5,445 nucleotides of DNA from Bacteroidota bacterium (lineage in GTDB: Bacteria; Bacteroidota; Ignavibacteria; SZUA-365). The notes under the pieces are model-generated. The model worked only from the letters and a program-made list of their open reading frames with translations. It did not search any database and had not been told where the DNA came from. The position numbers and the translations under genes are program-made. The stretch lies in contig JAGTUW010000198.1 of NCBI GenBank assembly GCA_018224345.1, forward strand, positions 1 to 5,445, written 5' to 3'. Below, in pieces: positions 1-5,445 of the stretch; positions within the stretch are counted from its first letter, which is position 1; each line of letters opens with the position of its first letter.

Positions 1-2
1 AT

Positions 3-10
3 TATATTTG
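3..10 (+). promoter_or_regulatory. Bacteroidota-type -7 promoter element (TAnnTTTG) for the tRNA
   Basis: The bases TATATTTG match the TAnnTTTG consensus of the Bacteroidota primary sigma factor exactly. They lie 14 bases before the tRNA 5' end, which would give a 5' leader of roughly ten bases. The partner TTTG-like -33 box would fall outside the window, so only half of the promoter can be seen. Driving the tRNA is an inference from position. Confidence 0.5.
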
Positions 11-24
11 CAATCCGAAAAGAT

Positions 25-97
25 GGTGCCATAGCTCAGTTGGTAGAGCACAGGACTGCAAATCCTGGTGTCCCTGGTTCAATTCCAGGTGGCACCA
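25..97 (+). tRNA. tRNA-Cys (anticodon GCA)
   Basis: A complete cloverleaf can be folded by hand. The acceptor stem GGTGCCA pairs with TGGCACC (7 bp). The D stem GCTC/GAGC encloses an 8-base loop. The anticodon stem CAGGA/TCCTG encloses loop CTGCAAA with anticodon GCA at 58-60. There is a 5-base variable loop GTGTC, then T stem CCTGG/CCAGG around TTCAATT. CCA is not encoded; the next bases are CAC, so it would have to be added by the CCA-adding enzyme. The discriminator base is A, whereas bacterial tRNA-Cys normally carries U73, a main identity element for CysRS. The D arm, GTGTC variable loop and A73 look more like a tRNA-Phe body, while the anticodon reads Cys codons. The 3' 19 bases are antisense to the end of the large gene. 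The fold is certain; correct cysteine charging is less so. Confidence 0.93.
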
Positions 98-3000
98 CAC
101 TTTGAAAACCCAAAGTTTTCATAACCGCTTACTTCCGATACCGGTTGCGGCCAGAGCGCGGCGATGTGCCCGTGCGCCGTTGCAGCGGGCAACGCAGCGA
201 CCTGCGTGCCTATATCTACCGTACGGAATCTCCATGGCCGGTTCCAGTCGCTCGTGCCGCGTGCTGTCGTCACATTCAGACGCCAGTAATATGTCCAGTA
301 GCTCCACAGTCCGGGTACCTCAATGCTGGTACCTGCAATACCGGCCCTGTCAAAGACCACATGTTCGAAGGCATGGTCGGTTGCCAACTGCAGCCGGTAA
401 CTCCGCGCATTGAGCACCGGGTACCAGTTGAGGAGGGCGGTGACCGGGACATCAGGCAACCCGTCGAAGGGTGTCAGTTGCCTCGGGGCGTCGGGCGCGG
501 TGGAGAATTTCCACGGACGTGACCAGTCACTGAACGCCACCGCTGCAGTGTTGCCTGAGCGCAGTCGCCACCAGTAGTCGCTGTCATGATCGAGTTCTGT
601 AACGGTGGCCGAGAGTCCGGTCAGTCCACTTCGTTCCAAAATGATATTTCCGAATGTCAGGTCGGTCGCGACCTGAAGCTGATAGGCATCCGCATCCTCG
701 GCGGCATGCCACCAGAGGTTCATCGAGACGGGAATACCGATGGCGCCATCGAGGGGCTGGGCATGCGCAGGGGCTGCCAGCGTGGTGCCGCTGGTGGTGA
801 AACGCCAGATGGCGCTCCATTCACTCGTTCCGTCCGGCAGTACCGCCCGCACGCGCCAGAAGTACAGCGTGTTTTTCGCCAGTTCCGGTGCGTCCACACT
901 CGTCGTGCCGATATCATCGATCTGCACTGTCCATTCATTGAGCGACACGTCATTGGTGGCCTGCAATTGATAGGAGAGCGCCCCCTCGAAGACATACCAG
1001 CGGAAACGCGGTTGCGTCGAGACACCGGTGGCCTGGTGCACAGGGGCGATCAGTGTCGGACGGGTTTCTGCTTCGCTGATATGGAAGGGAAGAGGGGAGA
1101 TATGGAACCGCGTGGAATCATGCGTGTCGCTGAGCCGGATGCGTGCGTTATCGGTCGGCGCGACGGGTACGGACCAGGTGTAGCTGCCCGGGGCGGCAGG
1201 AACATTGATCGCGGCGGTGGTCCAGAACTGCCCGTTATTCAGCGTGTATTCTATGTCCACACTGGTGATTTCGGCGCTCTGCCAGCGTATTTCCTGTATG
1301 CTGCCGATTTCCCAGCGTTCTCCTCCCACCGGTGTCAGCAGAGTCAGGAAAGGTTCGGGCGTGATGGCAAACAAACTGTCACTCATGTCGGTTATACCCG
1401 GCTGTCCCACTGCCGTGAGTCTGATCAGGCAGAATTCCGAGGGCTGGTCCGGAATTGTCCAGTCCCATTGCGACACTGTCGCTTCAACGGTGGTAAGCGC
1501 TTCCCAGTCCACGCCCGCATTCACACTCAGTTCAATACGCACACTGTCGATTTCCACACTGTACCAGCGGACGGTTGCCGTACTGCCGATGCGCCAGCGT
1601 TCCCCTCCGTCGGGAGAACGCAGCGAGACTGCCGGAATCGCGGTGATACGGAATGGCGCATCGCTGATGTCGGACGTGAAATTGTCGTCATTCGATACAA
1701 TGCGCAACAGACAGGAATCCGAGGGTGTGTAGGGAAGCTGCCAACTGTATCCACCCAGACGCGCGCCGATGCCGCTTTCGACAGGAAGCCATGTCGCCCC
1801 GTTGTCGGTCGAATACGCAAGGTCGATGCGATCGACGGCAATGCTGTGCCAGAATACCTCCTGCGTGCTTCCCACCTGCCACTCTTCGCCGCCATCGGGG
1901 GCAATGAGGTCAATGACCGGTTGGAGATACACCGTGAAATTCTCCTGCATCTCATCGCTGAGTGTCCCCTGCGCATCCCGGATGCGGATACGACATTCCG
2001 TCGAAGTGAACCCGGGTACTTCCCAGAGATATTCTCCCTCCGCTGCTGGGAGCGGAACTGAAATTTCCGTCCACGAAACGCCGCCGTCTGCACTGAAATC
2101 CAGTATGACCTGTTCAGGAGCGATGCCTTGCCATTGAATACGTTGAACACTGCCGCTCCGCCATTCCTCGCGTCCGACAGGGGCGAGCAGTTCCAGCGAG
2201 GGCGGGGGAGAAAGCAGGCGCACGGCGCTGCGATGAATGCTGCAGCCGCCCGCCGTCGCATCGTAAAATCCCTCGAGGCGGTAATTCCCTGCACGTCCGA
2301 GTTTCAATGTGCCCGTATAAATACCATCACCAGCGATCGAGTCGGGAAACACACCGTCGTCGGTGATACCGATCGGCAGGCGACTGCCCGTACTGTCGAC
2401 AAGCAGGCAGATTGCCGACGTGCCGGTGGCAGTGGGTCCTGCCGTATCCAGAGCAAGCGTGATCGTCACTTCCTGGCGGCTCAACGGTTCCGTGGGAGAA
2501 ACAGTGAGATGCAATTGCTTCGCTGCCTCCGCGATGACGGCAACACGGCACTGTGCCGGAATCCGTGTGTCGCCATCCACCAGAAGACGCCAGGTCCCCT
2601 GTGCCGGTTGGAGCACCGTCAGGTAACTGCTGCGTGGAATGGAATGCGAAGTGAAAAAAATCGTCGTGTCATTTGCAGCGGAGGCATCGATGGTCGTTCC
2701 GTCCGGTGCGATCCATGCCGGATGCCGCTGCACGTCATCATCGTCGTTGAGCAGTACCGTCAGTGCGTCGGTCAGGCAATCGACTTCAATCTCCACGGCT
2801 TCTCCGGGTACGGGTTCAATCCCGCGCAGGAGTCGGCGAACATCGAGCAGCATGGCTGCATGTTCCCCGACGACCAGAGCATTGCGCCGCGCGCGTGTCC
2901 AGCCGAACAGCAGGTCTCCCGCAGCGCGCGTGATATCGAAACTCCGTCCAAGATCATCCTTTCTGGAGATAAAAGGATCCGGTACGATGGCATGTTGCTG

Positions 3001-5151
3001 AGGCGGAAGCTGCCAGCCATATCCATTCAACGTCGTCGGTCCGCTTCGGAAGGGATGTGCCGCACCCTGGCGGGAGACGGTGAAGAAGACGGGATCCTGG
3101 CGCGTGAGTTGCTGCACCGCTGTTTCTTCTGAAAAACACGTCGTCGTTGGGTAGAAAAACAGGCCTCCATCGCTCCATTGCGAAAAATTCGCAATCCGCT
3201 CGACATACAGGCGGTTTCCGTCACTGCGGTCGAGCCGCAGCCGCAGTCGGTCATTGTCCGGAAACGGTTGTCCGCCTGCTGTCATGGTCAGCGTCGCTAT
3301 GCCGACATCAGTGCGCAGGGGGAGCATCCCGGGAAGCTGATATTCATCCCTGGCAAAGCCGGTGGAATCGGGTGTGTGCAGGAAGAGAAAGGCGCTGTGC
3401 CAGGCCTCGAAGGTCGTATCGCTGACGGTGAAGGCATAGAGAATGCGCGGCAGCAGCGCTGGATCGGCGACGTTGAGGCGGCCGCCGGCATCATCGGGAT
3501 TCCCGAGCATACGGGCCGCATAACCGCCGAGCACGGCATCGATGCCCTGTGGAGAGCGCAAAAAGGTCGAACTCAGTGCAGTGCGTCCGTCGTCATGCAG
3601 CTCCGATTCGACCGGCAGCGGGGGAGTGACCAGCGGTGCGCTTCCGGAGATATTGAGGATATGTACATCCGCCGGCAGCGCCGTGGGATTGAGTCGCTGC
3701 AGTGCCTCGCGTCCGGGCATGAGTTCCCGCAATACGGGTGCATGGCGATCGGTGATTTCCGGTTGCGGCAGAGCATCCGGTCCCGCATAGGCGAGACCGG
3801 CCAGCAGGCGTCCTGCATGCGGTGTCCCGAGCAGCGCGGTTCTGCCCACATCATTGCGGTAGTCAAGCGCTGAAGTCCGAGCGCCGGCGGAGGTGTAGTT
3901 GTGCGCATGTCCCTCGAGGTAGGCGCGGAGGAGAAGTCCTCCCACCCCGTGCGTGACGATGGATGCTTTGCTTGTATCGTACTGCTGCAACAGCCAGTCC
4001 AGATCGCGGGCGAAGAGCCAGGCCGACTCCTCCCAATGCTGATCGGGTGGATAGTAATATTCCCATACATCGAAGCGTTGTGCGTGTGCATGGTCATGGC
4101 GCTGCAGCCGGGCGCTGTACGAGGTCCAGGCATAGTCGCGTTTGCCATTGAAATTCGCATTCAGCGTGTCGAACGGTGTGATGATATCCGTATCCGCCCC
4201 CCAGGCGTCGCGCATGATATCCATTTCCGGCAGCAGGAGCAGTGGCGTTTTTTCAGGACGGACATGTGCCAACCGGTACTGGGCATATCCCGCCGCGCCG
4301 CTGTCATAACACGCCGGTGGCAGGAGCACGGTGGTTTGGTACAGCGGATCGACCTGCGGATCTCCTTCAGCGGACCGTGACTCCAGTGCTGTCTGCGGCA
4401 GCCAGGGGAAGCGCACGCGCGTCGGGAACACCCAGCCGGCGAGATTGACGGCTTCCCGCGGATGTTGCTGATAGGAAACAAGATCATTGTGCAGAAATAC
4501 CAACGCATCGCGCCGGCGCTGCGTGACCAGATCTTTGTACGGCAGGGAGAACCCGGCCTTGCCGAGCACGGTGAACTGCTCGTCGAGCACCAGCAGATCG
4601 GTGATATTCTGCGTGAGCACAGTGAGAAATTTTCCCCTGTAGAAATGGGCGTAGCCGTTGCTGTCCAGCGGCATCCGAATCGAAACGGGCGCAATGGGAG
4701 AGGGAAGCCCGCTTCCTTCATACCCCCAGAGTTCGATATAGCGGGCACGTGGAGTCCCGTATTCCACAAGGCGGATCGCTGCGACGATATCTTCATCCTC
4801 CACCGGATGGACTTCGATATAATCGACGTACACCGCCGTGTCCGCCGTTGTACTGTCCCGCACGATCAGTGTGATCGTATAGCGCCCCGGCACTTCATAG
4901 GTCCACCGCGGATTGTTTTCGTAAGAATCCACATTGCCGTCGCCATCCAGATCCCATGCCCGGTAGATGATCGAGTCCGCAGGCGTGCTCTGGTCGGAAA
5001 ACTGCAGTGACAGTGGCGCGGCGCCCGATGTCACATCAGCGTAAAAGGATGCCTGCGGTTGGGCATGCAGGGCGGCGGACAGAAGGAAGAGGACAGACAG
5101 AACGAAGAAAGCAGGCAGGAGAAAGGGGAGAAAGTATCGCTTCCGGGACAT
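79..5151 (-). CDS. Giant secreted multidomain protein: PKD, degenerate alpha/beta-hydrolase, Ig and FN3 repeats; truncated T9SS sorting domain
   Basis: This gene codes for 1690 residues, probably an exported surface or secreted protein; its exact role is unknown. The ATG at 5151 is chosen because GGAG sits 7 bases before it and residues 1-30 form a clear signal peptide (MSRKR, a long hydrophobic core, ALHA then QP). An in-frame TTG at 5217 would put 22 unrelated residues ahead of the signal peptide.

Domains in order: PKD fold 33-115 (WDLDGDGN at 66); beta-rich segment about 118-298; lipase-like alpha/beta-hydrolase about 300-573; beta-rich segments to about 880; choice-of-anchor X-like domain 880-980 (GDGIY at 941); four Kre9/KNH-like Ig repeats 985-1360; three FN3-like repeats 1364-1645; start of a T9SS C-terminal domain at 1664-1674.

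The hydrolase elbow reads THGVGG instead of the usual GHSxGG, so it is probably inactive and may bind rather than cleave. The sorting domain breaks off and the last 16 residues look unrelated, ending in sequence antisense to the tRNA. If the protein used T9SS, this copy has probably lost its export and anchoring signal. Confidence 0.95.
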   Translation of the reverse strand: MSRKRYFLPFLLPAFFVLSVLFLLSAALHAQPQASFYADVTSGAAPLSLQFSDQSTPADSIIYRAWDLDGDGNVDSYENNPRWTYEVPGRYTITLIVRDSTTADTAVYVDYIEVHPVEDEDIVAAIRLVEYGTPRARYIELWGYEGSGLPSPIAPVSIRMPLDSNGYAHFYRGKFLTVLTQNITDLLVLDEQFTVLGKAGFSLPYKDLVTQRRRDALVFLHNDLVSYQQHPREAVNLAGWVFPTRVRFPWLPQTALESRSAEGDPQVDPLYQTTVLLPPACYDSGAAGYAQYRLAHVRPEKTPLLLLPEMDIMRDAWGADTDIITPFDTLNANFNGKRDYAWTSYSARLQRHDHAHAQRFDVWEYYYPPDQHWEESAWLFARDLDWLLQQYDTSKASIVTHGVGGLLLRAYLEGHAHNYTSAGARTSALDYRNDVGRTALLGTPHAGRLLAGLAYAGPDALPQPEITDRHAPVLRELMPGREALQRLNPTALPADVHILNISGSAPLVTPPLPVESELHDDGRTALSSTFLRSPQGIDAVLGGYAARMLGNPDDAGGRLNVADPALLPRILYAFTVSDTTFEAWHSAFLFLHTPDSTGFARDEYQLPGMLPLRTDVGIATLTMTAGGQPFPDNDRLRLRLDRSDGNRLYVERIANFSQWSDGGLFFYPTTTCFSEETAVQQLTRQDPVFFTVSRQGAAHPFRSGPTTLNGYGWQLPPQQHAIVPDPFISRKDDLGRSFDITRAAGDLLFGWTRARRNALVVGEHAAMLLDVRRLLRGIEPVPGEAVEIEVDCLTDALTVLLNDDDDVQRHPAWIAPDGTTIDASAANDTTIFFTSHSIPRSSYLTVLQPAQGTWRLLVDGDTRIPAQCRVAVIAEAAKQLHLTVSPTEPLSRQEVTITLALDTAGPTATGTSAICLLVDSTGSRLPIGITDDGVFPDSIAGDGIYTGTLKLGRAGNYRLEGFYDATAGGCSIHRSAVRLLSPPPSLELLAPVGREEWRSGSVQRIQWQGIAPEQVILDFSADGGVSWTEISVPLPAAEGEYLWEVPGFTSTECRIRIRDAQGTLSDEMQENFTVYLQPVIDLIAPDGGEEWQVGSTQEVFWHSIAVDRIDLAYSTDNGATWLPVESGIGARLGGYSWQLPYTPSDSCLLRIVSNDDNFTSDISDAPFRITAIPAVSLRSPDGGERWRIGSTATVRWYSVEIDSVRIELSVNAGVDWEALTTVEATVSQWDWTIPDQPSEFCLIRLTAVGQPGITDMSDSLFAITPEPFLTLLTPVGGERWEIGSIQEIRWQSAEITSVDIEYTLNNGQFWTTAAINVPAAPGSYTWSVPVAPTDNARIRLSDTHDSTRFHISPLPFHISEAETRPTLIAPVHQATGVSTQPRFRWYVFEGALSYQLQATNDVSLNEWTVQIDDIGTTSVDAPELAKNTLYFWRVRAVLPDGTSEWSAIWRFTTSGTTLAAPAHAQPLDGAIGIPVSMNLWWHAAEDADAYQLQVATDLTFGNIILERSGLTGLSATVTELDHDSDYWWRLRSGNTAAVAFSDWSRPWKFSTAPDAPRQLTPFDGLPDVPVTALLNWYPVLNARSYRLQLATDHAFEHVVFDRAGIAGTSIEVPGLWSYWTYYWRLNVTTARGTSDWNRPWRFRTVDIGTQVAALPAATAHGHIAALWPQPVSEVSGYENFGFSKCGATWN
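82..162 (-). other. Truncated T9SS C-terminal sorting domain and non-homologous tail
   Basis: Residues 1664-1674 (AALWPQPVSEV) match the opening of type A T9SS sorting domains, which usually begin with a phrase like LYPNPVSD and continue for about 70-80 residues. Here only about 11 residues are present. The following 16 (SGYENFGFSKCGATWN) have no sorting-domain character: the first part reads through the post-tRNA hairpin, and the last residues are antisense to the tRNA acceptor and T arms. The missing part is not in another frame, because only about 30 bases separate the break from the tRNA. This is truncation rather than a simple frameshift. Homology is judged from motif memory, not a search. 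Confidence 0.6.
103..121 (+). terminator. Small hairpin just after the tRNA, possible weak terminator
   Basis: TGAAAAC and GTTTTCA form a perfect 7-bp stem around loop CCAAA, starting 6 bases after the tRNA 3' end. No U-tract follows and the stem is AT-rich, so it is a poor intrinsic terminator. It may instead mark the tRNA 3' processing trailer. It also lies inside the last codons of the convergent large gene, in the stretch that no longer resembles that gene's domains. Confidence 0.25.
217..1062 (-). repeat. Three tandem FN3-like domains (about 91-94 residues each)
   Basis: Residues 1364-1454, 1459-1552 and 1554-1645 share one pattern: a proline and a G(V/I/D)xxxP turn, a W in strand B, YxLQ(A/V)(T/A)(N/T)D, then YFWRV, YWWRL or YYWRL, a SxWS or SDWN turn, and WxF(T/S/R)T at the end. 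This is the FN3-like form common at the C-terminal side of secreted Bacteroidota/Ignavibacteria proteins, just before the sorting domain. Copies are diverged at the DNA level, so they are old duplications. They probably act as spacers or binding modules on the cell surface. Confidence 0.85.
1072..2199 (-). repeat. Four tandem Kre9/KNH-like Ig domains (about 91-93 residues each)
   Basis: Residues 985-1076, 1080-1170, 1174-1265 and 1268-1360 each begin with (L/S)xPxGGExWxxGS, then a (I/V)xW strand, an S or L followed by xNG/DGG/NAG and W, a WxxP strand, and end with F(T/R/A/H)(V/I). The first copy is the most diverged (VGREEWRSGS in place of GGExWxxGS). This is the pattern of the Kre9/KNH N-terminal Ig-like family, often tandem in secreted FCB-group proteins. 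Its role is probably structural or carbohydrate/surface binding; no enzymatic residues are expected. Confidence 0.8.
2212..2514 (-). other. Choice-of-anchor X-like beta-sandwich domain
   Basis: Residues 880-980 contain TDDGVFPDSIAGDGIYTG (930-947), then a GNYRLEGFYDA strand and a GCSIHR turn. This resembles the 'choice-of-anchor X' pattern, in which DDGxxxDxxxxDGxY is followed by GxYxxxxxA and GxxFxR. Such domains sit between catalytic or sensor parts and C-terminal anchoring repeats in secreted proteins. Here it separates the hydrolase-like part from the Ig repeats, fitting a stalk role. The match is by pattern only. Confidence 0.5.
3433..4254 (-). other. Degenerate lipase-like alpha/beta-hydrolase domain (catalytic Ser missing)
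   Basis: Residues 300-573 follow the order of PGAP1/lipase-type hydrolases. A TPLLLLPEM strand stands where the VLLVHG oxyanion motif belongs. The nucleophile elbow is IVTHGVGGLLLRAYLEG (398-414), followed by LGTPHAG (441-447), which matches the LGTPHxG signature, and DDGRTALSS (520-528), like the DGxVPxxS strand near the acid. The nucleophile position (G402, codon GGG at 3946-3948) is Gly, and a Gly-to-Ser return from GGG needs at least two base changes for AGC/AGT and for any TCN codon. No convincing catalytic His appears before LLPRILYAF. A pseudoenzyme is the simplest reading. Confidence 0.65.
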
Positions 5152-5158
5152 ATTCGCA

Positions 5159-5162
5159 CTCC
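5159..5162 (-). promoter_or_regulatory. Shine-Dalgarno site of the giant gene
   Basis: On the - strand, GGAG is followed by TGCGAAT and then ATG at 5151, a 7-base spacing. This decides the start in favour of 5151 over the in-frame TTG at 5217, which would also lie at or upstream of the likely transcription start. Confidence 0.6.
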
Positions 5163-5218
5163 GTAACTGTGGCGGAAACGCGCAATGCTGTATGGGAATG
5201 GATGTTACAGCAGTCAAT

Positions 5219-5250
5219 TAAAATTATGGATAATATGCAGACTTATCAAG
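5219..5250 (-). promoter_or_regulatory. Candidate Bacteroidota-type promoter of the giant gene
   Basis: On the - strand CTTG (5250-5247) lies 20 bases before TAATTTTA (5226-5219). The second box matches TAnnTTTG at all but the last base, and the first matches the TTTG -33 box at three of four. Transcription would start near 5214 and give a leader of about 60 bases. A sigma-70-like reading (TTGATA, 15-base spacer, CATAAT) uses the same bases with poorer spacing. Confidence 0.4.
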
Positions 5251-5347
5251 ACGTGCGGAACAGTACCACGGGGGTTGCTTGTTGTTTTCTTGCGCCAGGG
5301 GTCACGGTTGCGTCGACACAAAGAAAATCTTGCCAAGCCGCTCTCAT
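5246..5347 (-). CDS. Short ORF, 33 codons, unknown product
   Basis: From ATG at 5347 the - strand codes for 33 residues starting MRAAWQDFLCVDATV and ending ATPVVLFRTS before TGA. The start overlaps the stop of the frame upstream (ATGA), as in translationally coupled genes. The residue mix looks protein-like rather than random. GAGG lies 13 bases before the start, too far for a good ribosome site. It could be the frameshifted tail of the upstream frame, a real small peptide, or chance translation of a structured repeat. I do not recognise a family. Confidence 0.3.
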   Translation of the reverse strand: MRAAWQDFLCVDATVTPGARKQQATPVVLFRTS

Positions 5348-5445
5348 TTCAAAGTCGTTGCCTCATCATTGGATCTCACCCCAATTGGAGGCAAGACATG
5401 CACCTCAGGTGCAGAGATGCCTGCCCGGGCATACGATTGCACCCC
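5344..5445 (-). CDS. Partial ORF entering from the right edge, unknown product
   Basis: A - strand frame is open from the window edge for 33 codons (GVQSYARAGISAPEVHVLPP, then a tail ending NDEATTLK) and stops at TGA 5346-5344, overlapping the ATG of the 33-codon ORF by four bases. It reads like protein, but third-position base use is not clearly biased as in the giant gene, and its bases form three strong inverted repeats, which is unusual for coding sequence. It may be the C-terminus of a gene outside the window, a remnant joined to the next frame by a frameshift, or not coding. Confidence 0.3.
   Translation of the reverse strand, partial: GVQSYARAGISAPEVHVLPPIGVRSNDEATTLK
5354..5397. repeat. 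Long imperfect inverted repeat (15 paired bases)
   Basis: GTC-g-TTGCCTC-atc-ATTGG folds back on CCAAT-tg-GAGGCAA-GAC around an 8-base loop (5373-5380). That gives 3+7+5 pairs with one bulged base and one small internal loop. On the + strand, the right arm contains GGAGG at 5387-5391 and ends directly before an ATG at 5398, so a transcript in that direction would have its ribosome site folded away. No T-tract flanks it on either side, so it is not a standard terminator. Confidence 0.6.
5399..5413. repeat. Perfect 15-base palindrome
   Basis: TGCACCT and AGGTGCA are perfect inverted copies around one central C. This geometry fits a dimeric protein's operator; as RNA it would form a 6-bp stem with a 3-base loop. 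It starts two bases after the 44-base inverted repeat. TGCACC recurs as a direct copy at 5438-5443. Confidence 0.5.
5417..5432. repeat. Third inverted repeat of the cluster
   Basis: ATGCC and GGCAT form a 5-bp stem around TGCCCG. An alternative overlapping perfect 10-base palindrome, TGCCCGGGCA, lies at 5422-5431. By itself this could be chance, but it is the third dyad within 80 bases. Confidence 0.35.

Noticed and set aside
25..97. Attachment site of an integrated element at the tRNA 3' end.
   Set aside because: No second copy of the tRNA 3' end and no integrase occur in the window, so an att site cannot be supported although the junction next door is suspicious.
586..2061. A 491-codon open frame on the + strand within the large gene.
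   Set aside because: It lies antisense to the Ig and FN3 repeats, is rich in Arg, Cys, His and Gly without any domain pattern, and is explained by codon bias of the real gene.
1072..2199. Recent DNA-level tandem duplication of the Ig domains.
   Set aside because: The copies agree in protein motif only; by eye, no long identical DNA stretches are shared.
1527..2294. A 255-codon open frame on the - strand in another phase.
   Set aside because: It overlaps the Ig repeats in a shifted frame and is Arg-rich low-complexity sequence. The repeat motifs are intact in the main frame, so no frameshift is needed.
5215..5217. TTG as an earlier start for the giant gene.
   Set aside because: It adds 22 residues before a good signal peptide, has no ribosome site, and lies at or before the likely transcription start. 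ATG 5151 has GGAG at proper spacing.
5354..5397. Integron attC site.
   Set aside because: The arms carry GTTGCCT and GGCAAGAC, not the RYYYAAC/GTTRRRY core pair in the right order, and no integrase or cassette is seen.
5185..5445. A + strand frame open from ATG 5185 to the window edge, including ATG 5398 preceded by GGAGG.
   Set aside because: The translation is Cys/Arg-rich with no recognisable pattern and runs through the leader of the large gene and the palindrome cluster. The ribosome site at 5387-5391 is good, so a gene starting at 5398 is not fully excluded.

Overview
The window looks like a chromosomal piece from a moderately GC-rich member of the Bacteroidota/FCB group, possibly from the Ignavibacteria/Kapabacteria/Chlorobi side. 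Three things point there. The tRNA has an exact TAnnTTTG promoter element, the -7 motif of Bacteroidota. The large protein is a secreted mosaic of PKD, Kre9/KNH-like Ig and FN3-like repeats. It also ends with the beginning of a type IX secretion (T9SS) C-terminal sorting domain (PQP where PNP is usual). The lineage is an inference; no marker gene fixes it.

Layout: positions 1-24 hold a promoter element. A tRNA gene with a GCA (Cys) anticodon is at 25-97 on the + strand, followed by a small AT-rich hairpin at 103-121. Almost everything else (79-5151, - strand) is one giant gene converging on the tRNA. It codes for 1690 residues: signal peptide, PKD domain, a beta-rich linker, an alpha/beta-hydrolase domain whose catalytic serine is replaced by glycine, further beta-rich segments including a 'choice-of-anchor X'-like domain, four Kre9/KNH-like Ig repeats, three FN3-like repeats, and a sorting domain cut off after about 11 residues. 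The last codons are antisense to the tRNA 3' half, and the stop codon is the complement of the TpsiC loop. The gene therefore appears to have lost its natural 3' end at or beside the tRNA.

The final stretch (5152-5445) holds the gene's leader with a Shine-Dalgarno site and a plausible promoter. Beyond that lies a dense cluster of three inverted repeats (5354-5432). The same stretch also reads as two short, protein-like, ATGA-overlapping frames on the - strand. I cannot tell whether it is a gene remnant, a structured RNA or a dispersed repeat.

No defence system, CRISPR array, transposase or integrase is visible. The points most worth a second look are the gene/tRNA junction, the pseudo-hydrolase domain, the odd tRNA-Cys and the palindrome cluster at the right edge.
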